Shown one piece after another: positions 16,268 to 25,800 of a stretch of 64,000 bases of DNA. The notes beneath the pieces were generated by a model. It was not told the origin of the DNA and searched no databases. It saw only the letters and a list, made by a program, of their open reading frames with translations. This DNA comes from Geomonas silvestris (GTDB lineage Bacteria > Desulfobacterota > Desulfuromonadia > Geobacterales > Geobacteraceae): the NCBI RefSeq assembly GCF_014193515.1, contig NZ_BLXX01000004.1, forward strand, positions 248,001-312,000, read 5' to 3'. Every line of letters begins with the position of its first letter. Position 1 is the stretch's first letter. The position numbers and the translations under genes were made by a program.

Positions 16268-18357
16268 CACCCCTCCCCTCCGGCGCGCCGCAACAGGGCG
16301 AGCGCCGCCTCGCGTACCCGCTCGGCCGTAAAGCCGTACTCCTTCAAGACCACCTCGCCCGGCGCCGAGGCCCCGAAACCAGTGACCCCGAGTATCACGC
16401 CGGCGGGACCGACGTAGCGCTCCCAGCCAAAGGGGGAGCCCGCCTCGACGGCCAGCCGCAGCGGCACCCGGGGCGGGAGCACGGCGTCGCGGTACTCCTT
16501 TGCCTGCTCTTCGAAGAGCTCCCAGCTGGGGAGCGAGACCACCCGGGCGCGCACCCCGTCGCGGGTCAAGGTCTGCCAGGCCTCGAGGGCCAGGTGGAGC
16601 TCCGAGCCGGTAGCGATGAGGATGAGCTCCGGCTCCCCCCCCGCCGCCTCGGCGAGGACGTAGCCGCCGCGCGCGGTCCCCTCGGCCGGCGCCAGGGTGC
16701 TGCGCTCCAGGGTCGGGACCGACTGGCGCGACAGCACGAGCGCTACCGGGCGCTCCCTCATGGTGAGCGCCACCTTCAGGGCGACCACCGCCTCGTTGGC
16801 GTCGCCGGGGCGCAGCACCACGAGCCCCGGGATGGCGCGCAGGCTCGCCAGCTGTTCCACCGGCTGGTGGGTCGGCCCGTCCTCGCCAAGCCCTATCGAG
16901 TCGTGGGTGAAGACCTGGATCACCTTGAGCCTGGAGAGTGCTGCCAGGCGCAGGGTGGGACGCAGGTAGTCCGAGAAGGTGAGGAAGGTGGCGCCGAAGG
17001 GGATCACCCCGCCGTGCGCCGCCATGCCGTTCAGCGCGGCCCCCATGGCGTGTTCGCGCACCCCGAAGTGCAGGTTGGCGCCGGCGGGTCCCCACCCCCC
17101 ACCCAGGCTCCCCTGCTGGTCGGCGGGGACGAAGTCGCCGCACTGGAAATCGCCGAGCCCCTTGAGACCGGTGTAGGTGGAGGGATCCAGGTCCGCGGAG
17201 CCCCCCATCAGCTGGGGGATCCTGCCTGCCGCCAGGTTCAGGGCGCGGCCGTTGGCGATCCGGGTGGCCATCCCCTTGGCATCGGGGTCGAACTGCGGGA
17301 GGGCCTCCTCCCAGCCGGGTTCGAACTCCCCGGCCAGCACCCTGGAGAACTCCCGCGCCGTCTCGGGGTGCGCTTCCCCGTAGGAGGCGAGGAGCCTGTC
17401 CCAGCCGGCAGCGGCAGCAGCACCGCGCTTAAGGGTTTCCCGGAAAAAGGCGAGCGCCCGCTCAGGGATCAGGAAGGACGGCTCGACCGGCCACCCCAGG
17501 CGCTCCTTGGTGCGGCGCACCTCGTCCTCGCCAAGCGGTGAGCCGTGGGCCTCGAAGCTGTCCTGCTTCCCCGGCGAGCCGAAGCCCAGGTGGGTGCGCA
17601 CCAGGACGAGCGAGGGGCGCACGAGCTCCTCGCGCGCCTTGATGAGCGCCGCAGCTATCGCGTCCAGGTCGTTGCCGTCCTCGACGCTCAGCACCTGCCA
17701 GCCGTAGGCGGCGAAGCGGGCGGCCGTGTCCTCGGTGCAGCAGACCCCGGTCGAGGCGGAAAGGGTGACCCGGTTGTCATCGTAGAGGCAGACCAGTTTT
17801 CCGAGCCTTAGGTGCCCGGCGAGGGAGGCTGCCTCGGAGGCGACCCCTTCCATGAGGTCCCCGTCGGAGGCGAGCACGTAGGTGTGGTGATCGATGACCG
17901 GAAATCCGGGGCGGTTGTAGCGGGCGGCGAGGTGCGCCTCCGCAATGGCCATGCCGACCGCGTTGCCGAACCCCTGTCCGAGCGGCCCGGTACTCACCTC
18001 GACACCGGGGGTGACGCCGCGCTCCGGATGCCCCGGGGTGCGGCTCCCCCACTGGCGGAAGCGCTGGAGCTCCTCGAGGGGGAGGTCATAGCCGGTGAGG
18101 TGCAAAAGGGCGTAGAGGAGCATCGAGCCGTGGCCGGCGGAGAGGACGAAGCGGTCCCGGTCGAACCAGTCCGGGCGGGCCGGGTCGTGCTTTAAAAACC
18201 GGGTCCAGAGCAGGTAGGCGAGCGGCGCCGCCCCCATGGGCATGCCGGGGTGTCCGCTGTTCGCCTTTTGCACCGCGTCGACGGCCAGGAAGCGGATAGT
18301 GTTGATGCAGAGGTAGTCGAGGTCCCCCTCGCTGCGGGTGGTTCTGGTGGTTTCCAT
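16267..18357 (-). CDS. tkt: Transketolase
   Basis: 696 residues, full length. Thiamine diphosphate and substrate motifs appear in order: [19 protein letters not shown] (catalytic His), [35 protein letters not shown], the GDG-type [38 protein letters not shown], then the pyrimidine domain [16 protein letters not shown] and [19 protein letters not shown]. It moves two-carbon units in the non-oxidative branch. The ATG follows AAGGAGCAGCACC. First pathway gene of the block after the aldo/keto reductase, 46 bases away. Confidence 0.96.
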   Translation of the reverse strand: METTRTTRSEGDLDYLCINTIRFLAVDAVQKANSGHPGMPMGAAPLAYLLWTRFLKHDPARPDWFDRDRFVLSAGHGSMLLYALLHLTGYDLPLEELQRFRQWGSRTPGHPERGVTPGVEVSTGPLGQGFGNAVGMAIAEAHLAARYNRPGFPVIDHHTYVLASDGDLMEGVASEAASLAGHLRLGKLVCLYDDNRVTLSASTGVCCTEDTAARFAAYGWQVLSVEDGNDLDAIAAALIKAREELVRPSLVLVRTHLGFGSPGKQDSFEAHGSPLGEDEVRRTKERLGWPVEPSFLIPERALAFFRETLKRGAAAAAGWDRLLASYGEAHPETAREFSRVLAGEFEPGWEEALPQFDPDAKGMATRIANGRALNLAAGRIPQLMGGSADLDPSTYTGLKGLGDFQCGDFVPADQQGSLGGGWGPAGANLHFGVREHAMGAALNGMAAHGGVIPFGATFLTFSDYLRPTLRLAALSRLKVIQVFTHDSIGLGEDGPTHQPVEQLASLRAIPGLVVLRPGDANEAVVALKVALTMRERPVALVLSRQSVPTLERSTLAPAEGTARGGYVLAEAAGGEPELILIATGSELHLALEAWQTLTRDGVRARVVSLPSWELFEEQAKEYRDAVLPPRVPLRLAVEAGSPFGWERYVGPAGVILGVTGFGASAPGEVVLKEYGFTAERVREAALALLRRAGGEG

Positions 18358-18403
18358 GGTGCTGCTCCTTGCTGCTCGGGCGTCTCCGGAATGGTTTCCG
18401 GCA

Positions 18404-19399
18404 TTACTCTGAGCTGTCGATGTACTGCAGCGCTTCCTTGGGATAGCGCTCCCCCGCCACCTGGAACGTGGCGAGCGCCGCGTCGAGGGCGGCCCAGACC
18501 GGTTCGGAGAGCCGCAAAAGCGCCGCCTGGGCGTTCTCCTCCAGGTGGCGCAGGTGCCGGGTTCCCGGGATGGGAACGACGTCGCTCCCCTGGCGCAGCA
18601 CCCAGGCCAGGGCCAGCTGGCCGGGGGTCACGTCGTGGGCCGCGGCAAGCTCGCTCACCGTCTCCACGAAGGAGAGGTTGTGGCTCAGGTTTTCCGGCTG
18701 GAAGCGCGGGTTGCGGCGGCGCCAGTCGGTATCGTCCAGGTCGTCCGCGCTCCTGATCTTGCCGGAGAGTACCCCGCGCCCCATGGGGCTGTAGGCCACG
18801 AAGCCGATCCCCAGTTCGCGCAGGGTGGGAAAGAGCTTGCGCTTCACCTCGCGCTCCCAGAGCGAGTACTCCGACTGCACCGCGGTTAAAGGGTGCACCG
18901 CGTGGGCCCGGCGCACCGTCCCCGGCCCCACCTCGCACAGCCCGATGTAGCGGATCTTCCCCTGGGCCACCAGCTCGGAGAGCGCCCCCACCGTCTCCTC
19001 GATCGGGGTGGCGGGGTCGAGGCGGTGCTGGTAGTAAAGGTCGATGTAGTCGGTCCCCAAGCGCTTCAGGGACCCCTCGAGGGCCCGGCGCACCTGGGCC
19101 GGGCTGCTGTCCAGGACGAGCTGTTCGCCGCGGGGGCCGAAGCGCCAGGCGAACTTGCTGGCGATGGTCACCCTGCCGCGCGGCACCTCCTTCAAAAGCC
19201 GCCCCAGGAGCTCCTCGTTGGCGAAGGGACCGTAGAGCTCCGCCGAGTCCCAGAAGTTGATCCCCAGCTCGAGGGCTCGACGCAGCACCCGCACCGAGCA
19301 CTCGTCGTCGGATCGACCGTAGGCGAAGGACATCCCCATGCACCCAAGGCCAAGCGCTGACACCTCCAACCCCTGGCGGCCGAGTTTTCGTTTGTACAT
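18404..19399 (-). CDS. Aldo/keto reductase
   Basis: 331 residues, a TIM-barrel NAD(P)H oxidoreductase. The catalytic tetrad is visible: Asp and Tyr in [19 protein letters not shown], Lys in VTIASKFAW, and His in LYYQHRLDP. Cofactor-binding segments are [11 protein letters not shown] and the late [15 protein letters not shown]. It is of the YhdN/IolS-like group with broad aldehyde specificity. Start ATG 19399 is preceded by GGAAGGAGGCACGCG. Its position just upstream of tkt suggests a role in sugar or aldehyde reduction using NADPH from the same operon (inference). Confidence 0.9.
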   Translation of the reverse strand: MYKRKLGRQGLEVSALGLGCMGMSFAYGRSDDECSVRVLRRALELGINFWDSAELYGPFANEELLGRLLKEVPRGRVTIASKFAWRFGPRGEQLVLDSSPAQVRRALEGSLKRLGTDYIDLYYQHRLDPATPIEETVGALSELVAQGKIRYIGLCEVGPGTVRRAHAVHPLTAVQSEYSLWEREVKRKLFPTLRELGIGFVAYSPMGRGVLSGKIRSADDLDDTDWRRRNPRFQPENLSHNLSFVETVSELAAAHDVTPGQLALAWVLRQGSDVVPIPGTRHLRHLEENAQAALLRLSEPVWAALDAALATFQVAGERYPKEALQYIDSSE

Positions 19400-19475
19400 C
19401 GCGTGCCTCCTTCCGCTCAGCGGCTGCCTGCCGGGCAGGCACCGCCGTCGGGCGTTTGCGGGACCAAGCGCCGGG

Positions 19476-19706
19476 CTAAGAGCCCAGCTCGCTGTCGGCC
19501 CCGGCGCGGGGCTCACGTTTGTCCAGCACCAGCCGCATGAGCGGCACGGTGGTGGCCACCCCGACCAGAAACAGGGCCCAGCCGGCCGCCCGGCGCTGTT
19601 TCTCGCTCAACCGGTCGGCAAAAAGCAGTGCAACGCCGCCCCCCAAGATCGCACGGGTTCCGGCGATGAGTGACAGCTCCGGCAGGGTGAGTCTGGACTC
19701 TTTCAT
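19476..19706 (-). CDS. Small two-TM membrane protein
   Basis: 76 residues. Two hydrophobic helices (about 12-31 with GTRAILGGGVALLF, and 42-60 with GWALFLVGVATTVPL) flank a charged turn ADRLSEKQRR, typical of small inner-membrane proteins with a cytoplasmic loop. AGAAGGAGGCATTT precedes the ATG. No named family recognised. It is the probable first gene of the long minus-strand block ending with the proline-dehydrogenase-like gene. Confidence 0.7.
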   Translation of the reverse strand: MKESRLTLPELSLIAGTRAILGGGVALLFADRLSEKQRRAAGWALFLVGVATTVPLMRLVLDKREPRAGADSELGS

Positions 19707-19904
19707 AAATGCCTCCTTCTCTGGCCACGATGGGCTTTAGTGAAGCAACCCTCTATCTGACTCTTTGCGGCGCCCTCGGATAAAGCCATCTGATTCCTAA
19801 AGCAGTTCCAGTGACTTCTGGCTGAGAACCAGATCAAAGTATAGCAAGATCTCTTCGATCCGACAGGGGTTGCCAGCTTTGAGTATCCCCTTTCGCTTCA
19901 GACT

Positions 19905-19935
19905 AAAAAAAATAGCCCATAAATCTCTATGGGCT
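19905..19935 (-). terminator. Intrinsic terminator of the OmpA-like gene
   Basis: On the minus strand AGCCCATA (19935-19928) pairs perfectly with TATGGGCT (19921-19914) around a six-base loop and is followed by eight T residues. It lies about 80 bases beyond the stop codon of the OmpA-like gene. Confidence 0.85.
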
Positions 19936-19975
19936 CGTGTGCTTCTCTTGGAGGGGACCTGAAAGAGTGAGGTGC

Positions 19976-20005
19976 GGGGCCCGGGGCGCGCAGCCCCGGG
20001 CCCCT
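19976..20005. terminator. Very GC-rich hairpin just after the OmpA-like gene
   Basis: GGGGCCCGGGGC pairs with GCCCCGGGCCCC over a five-base loop, ten bases past the stop codon. It has no U tract on the minus strand, so it may protect the mRNA 3' end or assist the true terminator downstream. Confidence 0.6.
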
Positions 20006-20014
20006 TTCCTGGCG

Positions 20015-21442
20015 CTAGCGGACCACGCAGTCGATCACCGCATTGATCCTGCGGTTTTGCGCGCGCCCTTCCGGCGTGTTGTTGTAGCTGATCCGGCGGG
20101 TGGCACCGTACCCCTTGGCGGAGAGCCGGGAACGGTCGATCCCGAAGTTCTCCACCAGGTAGCGCACCACGTTCTCGGCGCGCTGCTGGGAGAGCCGCAT
20201 GTTGTTTTCCGGGCTCCCGACGTTGTCGGTGTGCCCTTCGATGACGGCGGTGGTGGTCGGGTACTGCTTCATGTAGTCGGCGACCTTGGCGATCTCGTCG
20301 CGGTACTGCGGCTTCACCTCGGACTTGCCGGAATCGAAGTCGATGACCAGCGACATGCAGAGCCTCTCGGCGGGCTGGATCTGCTGGACGTCGAAGGCGC
20401 AGTCGATGATCGCCTCGATGCGGCGGTTTTTCTGCTTGCCCGCCTCGGTGCTGTTGTCGGCCACCGGGCGGGTGAAGCCGTACCCCTTGGCGGTGAGCCG
20501 CGAGCGATCGATGCCGAAGTTGTCCACCAGGTAGCTCACCACGTTCTCGGCGCGCTGCTGGGAGAGTTCCATGTTGTGGTTGTAGGTGCCGACGTTGTCG
20601 GTATGCCCCTCGATGACCGCGGTGGTGGTCGGGTACTTCTTCATGAAGTTCCCCACCTTGGCCACCTGCTCGCGGTACTCGGGACGGACGTTGGCGCGGT
20701 CGATGTCGAACTCGATGTTCATGGTGACGCAGTACTTGTAGTGGCCCGGGGTCGGTTCCGCGGCGGGAACCGGGCCAAGCGGCGCCTCGCCGGCGGGGGC
20801 ACCGGTCGCCGGCTGCTCGGCCGCAGGCTGCGCCGGAGCGCGTTCGGCGGGAGCCGGGGTGGTCTCGGCAGCGGACGCCGCGGCGGGACGCGCCCCGCCG
20901 AACAGGAAGGTGAACCCGAGCGAGTACTCGATGTTGTTGAAGGCCTCATGGCGCCAGTTCTCGTTGCTGAAGTCCCACAGGTAGCGCGCGTCGGCGCGCA
21001 GCGCGATGGAGTCGGTCATGAAGAACTTGACGCCGCCACCTACGTTGGCGGTAACTTCCGAGAGGTCCCCGGTCTGGTTCTTCGGGTACTCGAAGTGGAT
21101 CCCGCCCGCACCGGCGGCGATATAGGGAACCATGGCCGCCTGTGGCATGAAGTTGTAGAGGAAGTCGAGCCGGTAGGACCAAGTCGAGCGGTCGTGGCCG
21201 CCGGGGAACTCTTCGGCGTTGATGTAGTTGCCGACCAGTTCGGTCGCGAAGCTGTCGGTCCAGTCGTACCCCAGGCGCAGGCCGTACACCATCCGGTTCC
21301 GGCGCAGGGCCTGCTCCTCGTCAAAGCTGTAACCGCCGACATAGGGGGAGAAGGAAAAGGCCCCCGCCCGCTCTCCGGCGTGTGCCAGGCCCGAGAGCGC
21401 CAGCATGGCCAGAAACATCGTGCACGTGATGATCTTCTTCAT
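20015..21442 (-). CDS. OmpA-type outer membrane protein with two tandem OmpA domains
   Basis: 475 residues. A signal peptide (MKKIITCTMFLAMLALSGL, cleavage after AHA) is followed by an eight-stranded barrel (about 25-185: YVGGYSFDEEQ, YGLRLGYDWTD, PYIAAGAGGIHFEY, ALRADARYLWDF). An Ala/Pro-rich linker (about 188-240) comes next. Then there are two full OmpA peptidoglycan-binding domains, each with the TAVIEGHTDNVG signature and the LSQQRAENVV / LVxNFGIDRSRLxAKGYG segments (about 245-350 and 365-475). OmpA domains hold diaminopimelate via the conserved Asp and Arg (NRRI). The two copies are close to each other, a recent internal duplication. A consensus promoter lies about 260 bases upstream, giving a long leader. 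Confidence 0.92.
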   Translation of the reverse strand: MKKIITCTMFLAMLALSGLAHAGERAGAFSFSPYVGGYSFDEEQALRRNRMVYGLRLGYDWTDSFATELVGNYINAEEFPGGHDRSTWSYRLDFLYNFMPQAAMVPYIAAGAGGIHFEYPKNQTGDLSEVTANVGGGVKFFMTDSIALRADARYLWDFSNENWRHEAFNNIEYSLGFTFLFGGARPAAASAAETTPAPAERAPAQPAAEQPATGAPAGEAPLGPVPAAEPTPGHYKYCVTMNIEFDIDRANVRPEYREQVAKVGNFMKKYPTTTAVIEGHTDNVGTYNHNMELSQQRAENVVSYLVDNFGIDRSRLTAKGYGFTRPVADNSTEAGKQKNRRIEAIIDCAFDVQQIQPAERLCMSLVIDFDSGKSEVKPQYRDEIAKVADYMKQYPTTTAVIEGHTDNVGSPENNMRLSQQRAENVVRYLVENFGIDRSRLSAKGYGATRRISYNNTPEGRAQNRRINAVIDCVVR

Positions 21443-21764
21443 GTGTGTGTCCTCCTTGGGTGGAAAGGCTTTCCCATGAGCGCTTTCCGGTTTGGATTAT
21501 AGTGAAGCTGAATTTGGATCCTGCCTTGGGGCAGTCCACCCGCCGCGGAGTGGGCGGGGTGTGATCGAGGTTGGGTAACTGCCGGTTCGAACGGTGGATT
21601 GTCGGGGGATCCGGGCCGCTGCGGCATCTGGTCTTCAAGGGTCTGGTCCTCCCGGTGTGCAGCCGGAGTTTCACATTAACTGTAAAAAATTAATGATTAA
21701 CAATATAGCTGCTCCCAAACGCATGTCAACCGCTCATTATGAACGGTAGTCCGACAGGTTTCGG
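21443..21764. other. Long leader of the OmpA-like mRNA
   Basis: This stretch carries the OmpA-like promoter (21702-21729) and about 250 bases of transcribed leader with a GC-rich body and an AAGGAGGACAC ribosome binding site. No gene seen. The rhodanese-like gene ends at 21765 on the same strand, so its transcript must terminate or read through here, and I see no terminator. Confidence 0.5.
21702..21729 (-). promoter_or_regulatory. Strong sigma-70 promoter for the OmpA-like gene
   Basis: On the minus strand a perfect TTGACA (21729-21724) and TATATT (21707-21702) are 16 bases apart, followed by an AT-rich initial region. This is the best consensus promoter in the window, as expected for an abundant outer membrane protein. 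Confidence 0.8.
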
Positions 21765-22133
21765 TCACAGACCTCTCAGCCGCGCCATGCTCTTCCCCTC
21801 GTTGGTTTCCACCACCTGGATGCCGGCTATGCGGCAGGCGTTGAAGCCGCCGGTCACCACCTGCACGTCTGCGAAGCCGCGCTCGCGCAGCATGCGTGCG
21901 GCCGCGAGTGCCGGAGCGTCTTCCGGTGCCGTCGAGTAGAGCACCACCTTGCGCTCCTGGGGGATCTCGTCGAGGTGGTTTTGCACGTCGTCGTCCGCCA
22001 GGCGGAGCGCCCCGCGTACTTTCATCACGGCCAGGTCCTTATCCGCCCCCCGGCGCACCTCCAGGAAGAAGATCGCCTCCCCCCGTTTCAAAAGCTCACG
22101 CACCGACTCGGCCGATACTTCCAAATCACTCAT
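21765..22133 (-). CDS. Rhodanese-like domain protein lacking the catalytic cysteine
   Basis: 122 residues, a single rhodanese fold: AESVRELLKRGEAIFFLEVRRG, VRGALRLADDDVQNHL, then KVVLYSTAPEDAPALAAARML and RGFADVQVVTGGFNA. In active rhodaneses the strand KVVLYC is followed by a Cys-led loop that carries the persulfide. Here Ser occupies the Cys position (LYSTAPEDA), so sulfur transfer is unlikely, and a binding or regulatory role is more plausible. The ATG at 22133 follows AAGGAGAACGAG. Stands alone. Confidence 0.85.
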   Translation of the reverse strand: MSDLEVSAESVRELLKRGEAIFFLEVRRGADKDLAVMKVRGALRLADDDVQNHLDEIPQERKVVLYSTAPEDAPALAAARMLRERGFADVQVVTGGFNACRIAGIQVVETNEGKSMARLRGL

Positions 22134-22405
22134 CTCGTTCTCCTTTGACGCTATCTCCGCGTCGGACAGCAGGCAGTTTGCCAGGCGTCATGCCTTGAGC
22201 CGGGTTGGCAAACGTTCATAAATTACCTTAGCATTTATTAATGTCAAGCCGGAAACAGCGACAAAGACAACTGCTGTGATCCAGTAGGAGCAGGACCCCC
22301 TTCTGGTGCATGACAGAAAAAGAACTAGTGTCGACGTTTGAGAATGGCTATAATTCAGATGCTTCGACAGCCATCCCTGCTCAGCTACCCCAAAGAGAGA
22401 AGACC

Positions 22406-22687
22406 ATGAAGATAGTACCGGCACAGCAGCACCCCACCCTGCTCGCAGAAACCCCAGCCAGCACCCAAAAGTCTGCCGACACCCCGCCGCAAAAGGCGGC
22501 CTCCCCGGGAACCCCGACGGCAGACCGGGTTCAGCTTTCCGACGCCGCACAGTGGCGCCTCAAGGTACAGCCGGCGGACCAGGCGCAGCGCCTGGCTCAC
22601 CTGAAGGCGAGCATCGCGGCAGGAACCTACCAGGTGAGTTCCCGCCTGGTCGCCGAAAAGATGCTCGCCGACGGGGCCGATCTCTAG
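22406..22687 (+). CDS. FlgM-like anti-sigma-28 factor (orphan)
   Basis: 93 residues. The N-terminal half is low-complexity and probably disordered (Ala/Pro/Thr-rich). The C-terminal part DRVQLSDAAQWRLK...RLAHLKASIAAGTYQVSSRLVAEKML matches the FlgM core: VxLSD followed by R-x-x-x-LKxxIxxGxYxVxxxxVAexll. FlgM binds and inhibits the flagellar sigma factor FliA. No flagellar gene lies in the window. Start chosen at ATG 22406 with AGAGAGAAGACC upstream; a TATAAT box is present at 22349-22354 without a good -35. The family call is fairly sure, the biological target is not. Confidence 0.75.
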   Translation: MKIVPAQQHPTLLAETPASTQKSADTPPQKAASPGTPTADRVQLSDAAQWRLKVQPADQAQRLAHLKASIAAGTYQVSSRLVAEKMLADGADL

Positions 22688-22744
22688 AAGCCCCTGCCGC
22701 TTCAGGGCACCCGGGGAACCGGACTCCCCCGGGTAAGCTGCTCG

Positions 22745-22775
22745 AAAAAAAAGGGGCGCGCCGCCCGGCCGCCCC
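22745..22775 (-). terminator. Intrinsic terminator of the giant delta-60 protein gene
   Basis: On the minus strand GGGGCG (22775-22770) pairs with CGCCCC (22758-22753), followed by eight T residues (22752-22745). A second strong hairpin, ACCCGGGG/CCCCGGGT, lies at 22708-22735 and may end flgM transcription from the other side. Confidence 0.8.
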
Positions 22776-22814
22776 GATGCTCCACCCTATGAACCGCACC
22801 CCTTCTGCCCCTCT

Positions 22815-25800
22815 CTAGAAATCCGCCAGCCCCACGACCTTACGCAGGATCACCAGCACGTCGCCGGCATCGATACGCCCGTCGGGGTGCGGCGCGCCGG
22901 CGATGAGCGGCGCGACGTCGCCGTGTTCCAGGAACTCCGCGGTCACCGTCTCGAGCCCCAGGGAGGCGCGCAGCGCCAGCTGCGCATCGGCGAGGTCCAC
23001 CCGGCCGTCCCCGTTCAGGTCGCCCCGGATCAGCGCCAGCTTCACGATGTTGCGCCGGGTCACGCTGACCCCGGCCAGCGGATCCAGGGCGCGCACCACC
23101 ACCGGCACGACCCCGGTCGCCGGCAGCGAGATGCGCTGTTCGAACCTGCCACCCGTCAGAACCGGGGTGTAACTCTTCCCGTCCGCCTCCAGGACCAGCG
23201 CGGTCGTCCCGGGTCCGGTCGTCCCCCGTACCACGAGGCTTGCGAGCTCCGTCCTGAGATCCTGCCCGGGTTCCTCGACGGCAAGCGCGGGGAGACCGGG
23301 GCGCAGCTCGAGGCTCCTTTTAAGCCGTGCGCTGCGGCCGGCACGCCGCGCCGTGAGTTCCAGCGTGTTGGTTCCCGGGGTAAGCGTCCCTAAGAGGCTG
23401 AAAGCCCCGGTCTGAGGCTGGACCGCGACCTGCTGAGCAGGTCCCCCGTTGAGCATCGCGGAAAGCTCGCTTCCCGGGGTGACGCTTCCGGTCAGGGTGA
23501 GCTGCTCCCCCCCGGTGATGCTGTTGTCCGCGGGGGTCGCCACCTGGATCTCCGGGGCGGCCGCATCGAGGGTGACCGTCACGCTGCGGCCCGTCGTGTT
23601 GCCGGAGAGGTCCCGCACCAGCACCTCGACCAGGTTACTCCCCGGTGCAAGCGGCACCGCCCAGCTGAAGGGTGCCTGCGGGTCGGCGAGGGGGACGCCG
23701 TTCACCGTGAGGCTCGCCACGCCGCCGCTGTCCCGGGCCTGGCCGCACAGGTTGAGCACCGGGTTCGCGGTCACCGATCCGCTGGAAAGGGTGGAGAGTT
23801 CAAGCTGGGGGGGCTCGGATTCCGGGGCGACCAGAAGCGGCTGGTGAACCGGCAGTGCCGGGTTGTAGTTGGCGTCCCCTTCCTGCCGGGCGCTTAAGAC
23901 CGCGGTGCCGGCACCTTTCAGGGTGACGAGGTTCCCCACCACCTCGGCCACGGCGGGGTCCGAGCTCTGGAAGCCGACCGGCAGGCCGCTCGAAGCCGTC
24001 GCGCTCAGGGCGAAGGGTGGATCGCCCACCCGGTGTGCAGCCAGGGGGGAGAACTCGAGCGTCTGCCCCGCCCGGTGCACCACCAGGGTCCGGGAGACCT
24101 GGGGGGCCGGTTCCAGGTTCCCCGAGCCGGGCTGGGCGGCGCTGACCTGTGCGCTCCCGGCGCCGGTGATGCGCAGCACCCTGCCGCTTACCTGTGCCAC
24201 CTGCGGGTTGGAACTGGTGAAGGTGAGGGTGAGTCCGCTGCAGGCGCTGGCGTTGAGCTCGAAGGGGGGATCGCCGTAGGTCCGCTCGGGAAGCTCGGGA
24301 AAGACGATCTCCTGGCAGGACCTGATCACGTTGAGGAGCCCGTTTTGGAAGGAGAACTGGTAGTTGGCGGCAGCGAGGCTGCCGGTTCCAACGCTGATCG
24401 GGTAACTCCCCACCGCGCTGTCCGGCCCGGCAGTGGTGGCAAGCAGGGGTTCCCCGGCGAGAGCCGACCGGGTCTCACCCCTGACGAACCCCTGGTAGCT
24501 CACGGTCAAGGGGGGGTTGGGAGTCCGGTAGGCGCGGGTCTGGTCGTCGGCGCGCACCAGGAGCGCCGCCGGGGTGATGCTGAAGCTCCCGGGGAGGTAG
24601 CTCAACAGGTAGTTGCCCAAAAGCCCGCTCCCGCCGTCCTCCGCACGCGGGGTGACCTGGTAGCTCCCCACCGTTTCCCCCGGGGCGCGGCTCGCGCCGA
24701 GCTGGATCCTCCCGGGTCCCAGGTCCGCCGGCAAAAGGCCGCTCTGGGTCGCCCCCAGGACCGGTTCGGCCCCTCCGTAGCTTTTCGAGCCGTCGCTGCC
24801 CCGAAGCGTCGCGCTTTTCGGCGCGATGCCGAGGGATCCCGGCTGGAAGCTCACCGCGTAGTTCGACCCGGGGGTGAGGGTCCCCTGCCCGATCGGGTAA
24901 GGGCCAGCCGCGACGCTCTCCCCGGGGGTGCGCTCGAGGGTACCGGAAAAGCCGTCCGACCCGATAAGCGCCGGGGTGCAGCTGTAGGTAAGCGGCGGGT
25001 CCGGGGCGCCGTACTCCTTACTCTGGTTGAGCACCCTCACCGTGACCGGTCGGGGATCGATGCTCAAGGTGGCGGCCTGGAAACTCAGGGAGTAGTTGCC
25101 GTTGAGGGTCAGGGTCCCCAGGCCGATCGGGTAGCTCCCCGCCGCCTCGCCTGGGGCGCGGGAGAGCGCCCCGGAGAAGCTGTCGCCCCCGACCAGCGCC
25201 GGGGTGTGGCTGTACCCCAGGGGGGGCTCGGGGTCGCCGTAGAGCTTGCTCCTTCCCTGTGCGGTGACGGTGATCTCCCTGGGGGTGATCGACAAGGTGG
25301 CGCCGCTGAAGTTGAGGGTGTAGCCCGCCCCGGCGCTCAGGCTCCCCTGCCCTATCGCGTAGAGCCCGACGCTCTCCCCCGGTGCCCGGGAAAGGGCGCC
25401 CGTGAAGCTGTCGCCCGGGGCGAGCGGCGGGGAAAAGCTGTAGGTCAGCGGCGGGTCGGCGCTCCCGTACCCCTTGGTCTTGGCATCGGCAGTCACGGTG
25501 ACCGTCGTCTGCAGCGCGGGATCGAGGTAGTAGCCGAGCAGGCTCTCCACCAGGGAGCCGGCGCTCCCCTTGTCGGCGGCGACGCGCCCCTGGGCCATCA
25601 GGTAGCGGTTGGCGCGCACCCCGTACTGGGCGAGGTTCAGGTTGCCGAGCTGCCAGCCGCCGGGGACCCGCGCGCCGTACCCGAGAAAGGTCCAGCTGGC
25701 CCCGGGGGCGTCCGGGTCCTCGCAGTACTCGAACCAGACCTCGCGCAGTTCGGGTGAGGCGCCGCTACGCCGCCAGCTGACGCTGTTGCCGTCCGCGGCG

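Larger units (their letters stand above)
19707..20014. other. Spacer between the pentose phosphate block and the OmpA-like gene
   Basis: It holds the promoter side of the small membrane protein (no clear hexamers seen) and, from 19905 on, the terminator structures of the OmpA-like gene. No open frame of note. Confidence 0.5.

Noticed and set aside
19937-21502. Long plus-strand open frame of 521 codons opposite the OmpA-like gene
   Set aside because: It is the antisense shadow of the OmpA-like gene, whose signal peptide, barrel and OmpA motifs are clear; the shadow has no RBS and low-complexity Val/Gly/Arg composition.
24033-25757. Plus-strand frame of 574 codons opposite the delta-60/MBG gene
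   Set aside because: Repetitive antisense translation, no start signal, and the minus strand carries repeats that explain it.
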